This document shows, piece after piece, positions 43,291-48,538 of a DNA stretch of 48,538 nucleotides. Under the pieces are notes generated by a model. It was not told the DNA's origin and did no database searches. It saw nothing but the letters and a program-made list of their open reading frames with translations. Positions within the stretch are counted from its first letter, which is position 1, and the number at the start of each line of letters is the position of its first letter. The translations under genes were made by a program, and so were the position numbers. The DNA comes from Flavobacterium gillisiae (GTDB lineage Bacteria > Bacteroidota > Bacteroidia > Flavobacteriales > Flavobacteriaceae): NCBI RefSeq assembly GCF_900107635.1, contig NZ_FNRD01000019.1, positions 1 through 48,538 of the forward strand, written 5' to 3'.

Positions 43291-43467
43291 CCCAAGGTGT
43301 TCCCAAGGTGGGTGTTATTTTAGGGTAAATTAATAGATTCCCCTTTGTTTATTGAGCTGGATTTTATGGAGGTATTCCAAAACGCGTTTTTTAGGAATTG
43401 GTTTTTTGATAAGTTTTTAACCTAAATGGTCTGTAAAAGAATGCTAGCCCAAGGTGCGCCCAAGGTG
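43291..43467. repeat. Four CCCAAGGTG iteron-like sites in two pairs
   Basis: CCCAAGGTG occurs at 43291-43299, 43302-43310, 43448-43456 and 43459-43467. In both pairs the copies start 11 bp apart, about one helical turn, and each pair is followed by GGTG and a T-rich/AGG stretch. The spacing suggests a dimeric DNA-binding protein. Lying between the HTH gene and the RteC-like gene, they may be excisionase, replication-initiator or recombination sites of the element. No gene is evident between 43264 and 43507. Confidence 0.7.
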
Positions 43468-43507
43468 GGTGATTGTAGGTCGCTAAATCCAAGTTGAAGA
43501 CCTGGAT

Positions 43508-44350
43508 TTAGTTTTGTTCTTCTTCTATTATTTTGTTGTTGAAGTTCTCGGACAAGGAATGCAAGAATTTTGTTTTTATCGTTTTTCTGTTTTTAATATC
43601 TTGGAAGCTGCGGTATATGCTGTCGTCTAAAACAATATTGAACGTTTTGCTAAAGTGATTTGCAATTTCCTTGATGTCTGTATTTCCACCATTGAACATT
43701 TTTAGGTTGTGTAGACCATAAATAAGTTCCACCATTTCAATCTTGGAACCCGTCCAGTTGAGGTTTGATTTTACATTATGATGATTTGAATTGCAACTAT
43801 TGTTTATTTCTTCAATCTTTTCCTCCAAGTATATTTCCAATATATCATTTGCAATAATGTTGGCAACCTTCACATCATGTGAAGTACATAGTTTTTTATC
43901 GAAATTTATTAAACTGATATCCAGATTGGGTGTCTGTTTTTCAGAGTTTCTGACGAAATAAAAATGATCATTGTGACTGCTACCGGAGCGGTAGTATTTA
44001 TAAAATTCTTTGTCCTGTTTTGAAAATTGAAAACAATTGTTTAGCGCTTTTTCGTAATGCCTAATTTTAAGTTTTTTGCTATTGGATGGAGAATTGGATT
44101 CGATATCCAAGATTCGGTTAAAGAAAATATACTTAGAAGTTATTTTAAATTTCAGTTCCTTAAAAAAGTGAATTTCATCTTCTTTCGAATTGAATATAAA
44201 TTTTTCTAACCACAGGAAAAGTTCTTTGAGTTTTATTTCGATATACTCTAGAGCCAATTTTGCCTGAGTGATAGGGTTTGCGTTTGTTTTTTTAATATGT
44301 TCAACTTCCAATTCAAATTCATAAAAGAAATCAGTACAACATCCCTGCAT
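43508..44350 (-). CDS. rteC: RteC-family element regulator
   Basis: The 280-aa protein fits the RteC family, known from Bacteroides conjugative transposons such as CTnDOT, where RteC activates excision genes. Characteristic are the start with FFYEFELEVEHI and a run of IEIKLKELFLWLEKFIF. The central ...HYEKALNNC...KEFYKYYRSGSSHNDHFYFVRN region and the C-terminal IYGLHNLKMFNGGNTDIKEI region with NVLDDSIYRSFQDIKNRK also fit. It sits between the excisionase-like gene and the integrase gene, as expected. No RteA/RteB two-component pair is in the window. Confidence 0.85.
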   Translation of the reverse strand: MQGCCTDFFYEFELEVEHIKKTNANPITQAKLALEYIEIKLKELFLWLEKFIFNSKEDEIHFFKELKFKITSKYIFFNRILDIESNSPSNSKKLKIRHYEKALNNCFQFSKQDKEFYKYYRSGSSHNDHFYFVRNSEKQTPNLDISLINFDKKLCTSHDVKVANIIANDILEIYLEEKIEEINNSCNSNHHNVKSNLNWTGSKIEMVELIYGLHNLKMFNGGNTDIKEIANHFSKTFNIVLDDSIYRSFQDIKNRKTIKTKFLHSLSENFNNKIIEEEQN

Positions 44351-44456
44351 ATAGTAATAAATTAGGTGTCAAATATTAATCTAAACTATGCTTTTTTTAT
44401 TACGGTAAATCTGATATGGAAGTTAAATTTTTTATAATTTATTGCTATATGTTAGT

Positions 44457-45713
44457 TTACGCCTTCATTTGCCCTGACTTGTTAGATAATTCGTTTTTTG
44501 TATTGTGAAATTTTTTCTTTAAAATCATCATGTCATTGCTGATTTTATGATCCAGAATCTTTGCGTAATGTTGAGTCGTTTTCAAATTGGTATGTCCGAG
44601 CATTTTACTCACCGTTTCAATTGGAACGCCATTAGAAAGAGTAACCGTTGTGGCAAAAGTATGTCGGGCGATGTGAAAAGTAAGGTCTTTGTTAATTCCA
44701 CAGACATCGGCAATTTCTTTTAAATAGGCATTCATTTTTTGATTACTCAAAATAGGCAAGAGGCGGTTCTCATTTAGACATACGGGATGGTTTTCATATT
44801 TGTCGACGATCTGCTGTGCGATGGGCAGTAATGGAATTTTGGAGGCGGTATCTGTTTTTTGTCTGGTGGTAAAAATCCATTTATCGCCATCAATACCAAG
44901 GCTAATATGGGTTTTTGTGAGTTGCTTCACATCGATGTATGCTAAACCCGTAAAACAGCTAAAAACGAATATGTCGCGAACTAATTCCAATCGCTCTGAC
45001 ACAAATTTCTTATTGATCATACTTTCAATATCCGCTTCTGAAAGGAATTCCCTAATCACTTCTTTTACTTTTGCTTTATAATTCACAAAAGGGTCTTTGT
45101 TAAGCCATCCGTTGGCTAAACATTGGTTTATGATTTTATGGAAGTTTTTTACGTATTTGACAGCAGTATTGTTATTGCATTTTCTAACGCTGCGTAAATA
45201 AAACTCATATTCCATAATAAAGGCGTGATCAATCTTATCGATATTAATGTCGGTAAGGTTGTATTTCCAGAATAGGAAGTTCTTGGTGTGTTTTAGGGAA
45301 GTCTGGTAACGTTCTAAAGTGCCGGGGGCGTATTCAAGTCCCACCAGTTCTTTTATTTTTCGGTTGTGCTCCACGAAAATAGGGATTAGCATTCGCTCAC
45401 GTTCTTTCTTGCCTTGGTATTCATTTTTGAAACTTTCGAAAGTAATTTGAACTTGGTTCATGAAAAGTTTTTTCTCAGTTTCATAAACGGTTGCTCTCAT
45501 CAGATCAAGTTGACCATTTATCATACGAGCTTCCTCGGTATTGCCTTTCATTTTCGATGCTTCTGAAGACCACTTGGCTTCATCTACATAATGACCGGAG
45601 CTACAATCAAAGCGTTGGCCGTTGATAGTTATGCGTTGATAAATTGGCATTTGTGCTTGTGCATTGACTTTTGATTTTCTCAAATAATACAGTACGGTGA
45701 TTTTTGTTTTCAT
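44457..45713 (-). CDS. int: Tyrosine recombinase/integrase (Bacteroidota type)
   Basis: It catalyses site-specific integration and excision. The order is an N-terminal arm-binding region (ITVLYYLRKSKVN), a SAM-like core-binding domain (~100-210) and the catalytic domain. The HIARHTFATT box (H-x-x-R), LGHTNLKTTQHYAK and the nucleophilic Tyr in HYAKI are all present. At the first conserved Arg position it reads CFTGLAYIDV with no Arg; this is also the case in related Bacteroidota integrases such as IntDOT. At 418 aa it is full length. The gene points away from the inverted repeats and att-like site at 45.8-46.0 kb. Confidence 0.93.
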   Translation of the reverse strand: MKTKITVLYYLRKSKVNAQAQMPIYQRITINGQRFDCSSGHYVDEAKWSSEASKMKGNTEEARMINGQLDLMRATVYETEKKLFMNQVQITFESFKNEYQGKKERERMLIPIFVEHNRKIKELVGLEYAPGTLERYQTSLKHTKNFLFWKYNLTDINIDKIDHAFIMEYEFYLRSVRKCNNNTAVKYVKNFHKIINQCLANGWLNKDPFVNYKAKVKEVIREFLSEADIESMINKKFVSERLELVRDIFVFSCFTGLAYIDVKQLTKTHISLGIDGDKWIFTTRQKTDTASKIPLLPIAQQIVDKYENHPVCLNENRLLPILSNQKMNAYLKEIADVCGINKDLTFHIARHTFATTVTLSNGVPIETVSKMLGHTNLKTTQHYAKILDHKISNDMMILKKKFHNTKNELSNKSGQMKA

Positions 45714-45811
45714 GATGGTAGCCTTTAATTGATAATTAATTTACTTTAATTGTCAATACAAGTCAAGATGTTCATTCTTTGAACCCCTTTATCTATTGGG
45801 ATTAAGAAGAA

Positions 45812-45860
45812 AATCGGTGCACCAGTTTTTCTCAGTGTCCCTGTGCACCGATTGTGCACC
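45812..45860. repeat. Inverted repeat of GTGCACC sites near the integrase
   Basis: AATCGGTGCAC (45812-45822) and its exact inverse GTGCACCGATT (45843-45853) flank 20 bp. A third partial site, GTGCACC, follows directly (45854-45860). They are upstream of int, in the expected zone for integrase arm sites or an operator of int. Confidence 0.65.
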
Positions 45861-45907
45861 TATTTTTTGAGAAATAATGAATAAAATGAATGATTGTTAA
45901 AAAGAAA

Positions 45908-45938
45908 AAACCCTTTAAACGTTGAGTTTAAAGGGTTT
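45908..45938. terminator. Perfect 13-bp hairpin terminator
   Basis: The arms AAACCCTTTAAAC and GTTTAAAGGGTTT are perfect inverses around a GTTGA loop, with an A-run before and a T-run after. They would end transcription in either direction. The hairpin lies just before the possible attachment core, as often found beside tRNA genes. Confidence 0.75.
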
Positions 45939-45960
45939 TACTTCATTTTGAAAACTTATC

Positions 45961-45974
45961 CGCGGAGAAAGAGG
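45961..45974. other. Possible attachment core resembling a tRNA-Ser 3' end
   Basis: CGCGGAGAAAGAGG on the plus strand is the inverse of a typical flavobacterial serine tRNA 3' acceptor end (...CCTCTTTCTCCGCG). The T-arm and the rest of a tRNA do not continue on either side. It lies 250 bp from the integrase start, where an att core would be expected. The 14-bp length makes this a suggestion only. Confidence 0.3.
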
Positions 45975-46144
45975 TTCCGATGCCTTTATATTTTCCCCAG
46001 TAATTATAAGGGTTTACGATATACTATTTAAGAACAGGGACACCCATAGGGTCACTTCCAAAGTTTTGGTTTATTGTTTGATAAATATAGTAAAATAAAA
46101 TAACTGAAAATTGTATTAGCTTAAATATTTTGTAGTATGAAATG

Positions 46145-46996
46145 TTATTCTAAATATCCTATTTTAATTTGCTCTATTACTGCTAAATTATTTTCAATGG
46201 TATTTCCGTAAAATTCAATCATAATTTTAGCCATTGCACTATCACTGTTATTTGTATTGACTTCGAGTAATTCTTTTAATCTATCAAAGAGGGATACATT
46301 CCGACGAGCAATTTTATTCATTTCTCTACCCATTACTCTTGCGGCAATAAGATTTAGGTCGAGTTTGTCATCACCAAAAAGATCATTGTGGTTTTCATAG
46401 ATTTCGTCCGCATACATTTCAAAAAAATGCTCTAGGACCTTACTAATATCTTTAATATCATCTCGCCTTATTTCAGGTCTGTCTTGCCAAGCAATTAATT
46501 TCAAAATTACTATTCCAGGTAACGTACAAAATTTGAAACGATGTTGTTCTTCTAGTTCTAATTCGGGTAATCCTTCATCATAAATTTCTTTGAAGCCAGG
46601 CATATTCAAACTGGTTAATCCGACATCTCCAATTGATACTTTTGTATTTTTATCTTCGATAGCGCCAAATGGGAGCAAATCAACCTGTATTACTTTTTTC
46701 CAAATTAGCACAAAATTATTAGTTGAATATGGTGAGAATCCTTCGGTATTTATAAGATAGTTTCTTAATTTTTCATAGGTGCCTTTGTCGTCAATAAAAA
46801 TAGCAAAATCGATATCTCCTGTAATTCTAGTAGGAGGAATACCATTTATAGCACTCATCCACACATCACGAGCTACAGCCCCAACCAAATAGAAATCGAT
46901 ATTGTATTTGTTTAATCCTCGTTCTAATGCATATAATATTTATGAAATATGAGGTTCTTGGCGTAACTGTTTAAAATTTATCTTGTAAGTACTCAT
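46145..46996 (-). pseudogene. AbiEii-like nucleotidyltransferase toxin with in-frame stop
   Basis: The gene reads from an ATG at 46996, overlapping the end of the antitoxin gene by 26 bp, as STYKINFKQLRQEPHIS. It then meets a TAA at 46940-46942 and continues in the same frame as ILYALERGL and YNIDFYLVGAVARDVW, up to a good C-terminus. The nucleotidyltransferase active-site pattern TGDIDFAIF is intact. The continuous homology on both sides of the stop shows that it lies within the family N-terminus. It may be a real pseudogene, a sequencing error, or read from a TTG at 46888 that would give a shorter, probably inactive protein. Confidence 0.85.
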
Positions 46997-47972
46997 CGTA
47001 TATTTTTTGTGTTGTTTCTGTACATCTTCTGTCTCCTTTATTTATCAAATCGGCATAAGCTAATAATGGGTGAACCACATTATCATTTATCTCATCATAC
47101 TCCCAGAATTTTTTTAAAATTAATATATTTCCATTTATATCAGGAACCAAGCGATAATTTTTCATTAAGTCTCCTCTTGTTTCCGTTGTGTATATGGTCA
47201 ATTCTTCAGGACGTAAATAATTTGTAAATATATCTCCTGCTGGTTCGCCACCCCAACATGTTTTACCCTTTTGTAGCTTTAGATTTTTCCAATTATAGAA
47301 ATCATCTTCTTTTAAAAAGCGAAATGTTCCGATTGTTAATGTTGGCTTTAGGCGTTTTTCATATTCCATTATCCATGTTTCCAGTAACTTTTTTTTATTC
47401 TCAATTTTATATTGCTGCTTGTTTATCTGTAATAGGTATCCTTCTTGTTTTAAACCTGTAAAGATGTTATTTAAATTTCCAATTCCAGTATTGGTTTGTT
47501 CTGCAATTTGTCTGTAGGTATAGTTTATCCACTGCTCATTTATTAGAAATTGATATAATACTTTTAATCCCGTTTTTGTAAATGCTCGATTTGTTGTTCT
47601 ATTTTTAATTTCAACAAGTTTGTTGGTATCGATCCATACAAAAACGCCCTTTTCTTTCAAGAATATATTTCCGTTAGCTTCTAAATACGCAATGTTTCTG
47701 TTACGGAGTTCCTCTTTTATTTTAGGAAATATTCTTTGTGCCATTATAATGAATGGATTATATTCTTTGGCTTGATCTTGTATTTTTTGAAGATGGATCG
47801 TTCTTATTTCGGTTCTTATTTCCGCAAAAAGATCAATTGTCTGGTTCTCTATTTTTAATTGTAGTTGACCATCAATCTGATTTTTGTCATCCATGTCCTT
47901 CCATGTACCTTTAATATTTGCTGTAGTCAGGATATTATTTAATGCGTTATGAATTATCTCTTGCTTATTCAT
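46971..47972 (-). CDS. AbiEi-like antitoxin of a type IV toxin-antitoxin system
   Basis: AbiEi proteins repress their operon and neutralise the AbiEii nucleotidyltransferase toxin. This 333-aa protein has a nuclease/Mrr-like N-terminal domain (DLFAEIRTEIRTI, AQRIFPKIKEEL), a winged-helix part (TYRQIAEQTNTGIGNLNNIF) and the family C-terminal region with TCWGGEPAGDI and LRPEELTIYT. It starts with the antitoxin gene first, as in AbiE operons, and its stop overlaps the toxin start. A promoter and a palindrome lie directly upstream. The palindrome fits the known habit of AbiEi of binding inverted repeats in its own promoter. Confidence 0.82.
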   Translation of the reverse strand: MNKQEIIHNALNNILTTANIKGTWKDMDDKNQIDGQLQLKIENQTIDLFAEIRTEIRTIHLQKIQDQAKEYNPFIIMAQRIFPKIKEELRNRNIAYLEANGNIFLKEKGVFVWIDTNKLVEIKNRTTNRAFTKTGLKVLYQFLINEQWINYTYRQIAEQTNTGIGNLNNIFTGLKQEGYLLQINKQQYKIENKKKLLETWIMEYEKRLKPTLTIGTFRFLKEDDFYNWKNLKLQKGKTCWGGEPAGDIFTNYLRPEELTIYTTETRGDLMKNYRLVPDINGNILILKKFWEYDEINDNVVHPLLAYADLINKGDRRCTETTQKIYDEYLQDKF

Positions 47973-47989
47973 TGTTCACTTTTTTTTTA

Positions 47990-48009
47990 CGTTCACGAAA
48001 ACGTGAACG
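47990..48009. promoter_or_regulatory. Palindromic operator of the AbiE operon
   Basis: CGTTCACG (47990-47997) and CGTGAACG (48002-48009) form a perfect palindrome around AAAA. Further half-sites are close: TTGTTCACT at the antitoxin start and GTGAACAA at 48022-48029, overlapping the promoter -7 box. Binding of the antitoxin here would block transcription. The structure is certain, the binding protein inferred. Confidence 0.75.
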
Positions 48010-48024
48010 AGTATTATTTGTGAA

Positions 48025-48057
48025 CAAAAGTAATAAATAATATTACATTGTAGCAAA
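48025..48057 (-). promoter_or_regulatory. Bacteroidota-type promoter for the AbiE operon
   Basis: On the minus strand a -33 TTTG (48057-48054) and a -7 TACTTTTG (48032-48025, consensus TAnnTTTG) are separated by 21 bp. Transcription would start near 48018, just before the palindrome, and reach the antitoxin start at 47972. Confidence 0.65.
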
Positions 48058-48079
48058 ATATGCTACAGTAAAACACTTC

Positions 48080-48098
48080 GGTTCTGTCGCGTCTGTTT
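48080..48098. other. Probable left terminal repeat of the IS6-type element
   Basis: GGTTCTGTCGCGTCTG resembles the GGTTCTGTTGCAAA-type ends of IS6-family elements in Bacteroidota and precedes the transposase start by about 55 bp. It differs after the first eight bases, so the end may be degraded. The other end lies beyond the window. Confidence 0.45.
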
Positions 48099-48134
48099 AA
48101 TAACTATTATCTTTAGAGGTTCAAAATATATTAA

Positions 48135-48538
48135 ATGAAAACCAAAGGTCATTGTTATCCCAAAGCTGTTATTCTTCAGGCCGTTTAATTCAAATTGAGA
48201 TCTACATTAAGTTATAGGGAAGTTGAGTACATAATGAAAATGCTTGGAATAGCAGTTGATAATGCTACGATTCAGCGTTGGGTGTTTAAATTTGCACCTT
48301 TGATTGAATCACAAATCAAAAAGCGAAAGAATAGAGTAGGAGCCAGCTGGCGAATGGATGAAACTTATAGAAAGGTAAAAGGTATCTGGTGTTACTTATA
48401 TCGAGCTGTTGATAAGTTGGGTAATACGGTGGATTTTCTTCTGACCAAAAGAAGACAAAGAATGAGTGCGCAGTCATTCCTAATTAAAGCAATAAATAAT
48501 AATTGCCGGCCAACGTTAATAAATATAGACAAAAGCGG
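48135..48538 (+). pseudogene. IS6-family transposase, in-frame stop, cut by the window edge
   Basis: From the ATG at 48135 the frame reads TKGHCYPKAVILQAV, meets a TAA at 48186-48188 where the family has Tyr, and goes on as FKLRSTLSYREVE, TIQRWVFKFAPLIES, GASWRMDETYRKVKG, WCYLYRAVDK and NIDKSG at the edge. The DDE catalytic Asp of WRMDET is present. The stop disrupts the N-terminal zinc-finger/HTH region, so the protein is probably inactive, although a shorter product from an internal ATG cannot be excluded. The C-terminal third, including the last acidic residue, lies outside the window. Confidence 0.88.

Noticed and set aside
45961..46040. Complete tRNA gene near the integrase
   Set aside because: Only about 14 bp resemble a tRNA 3' end; no T-arm, anticodon arm or D-arm continues on either side.

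Overview
The window is AT-rich DNA from a member of the Bacteroidota, most likely a Flavobacterium-like bacterium. Signs of this are the RteC-type protein, a Bacteroidetes-type tyrosine recombinase, a FISUMP-domain pseudogene, Lcl/DUF1566 and fibronectin-like surface proteins, and a TAnnTTTG-type promoter in front of the AbiE locus. Nearly every gene is on the minus strand. No complete tRNA, rRNA gene or CRISPR array is visible. The window looks like an accessory region: a defence locus, a large envelope-associated operon, an integrase module, a toxin-antitoxin pair and insertion sequence remains.

Positions 1-95 hold four 23-bp tandem repeats that look like the end of an IS21-type element. 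Two small unknown genes follow. From 15483 down to 1408 runs a type I restriction-modification operon in the order hsdM, rhuM-like, hsdS, nitrilase-like, Rad50/SMC-like ATPase, DUF4062 + ATP-binding protein, hsdR. The nitrilase + SMC pair is a probable extra defence module inside the operon. The DUF4062 gene appears to have been inserted later: a perfect 28-bp copy of the hsdR start lies on each side of it.

Positions 15.8-21.1 kb hold a small membrane protein, a secreted protein built of RYG/DG repeats, a fibronectin-like lipoprotein, a coiled-coil/outer-membrane-like protein and a broken FISUMP gene. From 37587 down to 21121 lies a compact minus-strand cluster of 12 genes. It starts with homologues of SrfB (actin/Hsp70-fold ATPase), SrfC (dynamin-like P-loop NTPase) and probably SrfA. 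It continues with a membrane-anchored subtilisin, a second GTPase, several single- and multi-pass membrane proteins, a zinc-ribbon/SH3 membrane protein, an L,D-transpeptidase, a zinc-ribbon/RDD protein and a secreted coiled-coil protein. The layout suggests cytosolic NTPases working through the inner membrane on the periplasm or peptidoglycan. This cluster is the best candidate here for an undescribed system.

Positions 37.6-41.3 kb are a patchwork of small unknown genes, decayed fragments and repeats. Positions 41.3-46.0 kb carry a mobile-element core: DnaC-like ATPase, replication-type winged-helix protein, excisionase-like HTH protein, RteC-like protein and integrase, with iteron-like repeats, a large inverted repeat, a terminator and a possible tRNA-derived attachment core. 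No relaxase or conjugation genes are visible. Positions 46.1-48.0 kb carry an AbiEi/AbiEii-type pair whose toxin gene has an in-frame stop, behind a clear promoter and a palindromic operator. The window ends inside an IS6-family element whose transposase also has an in-frame stop.
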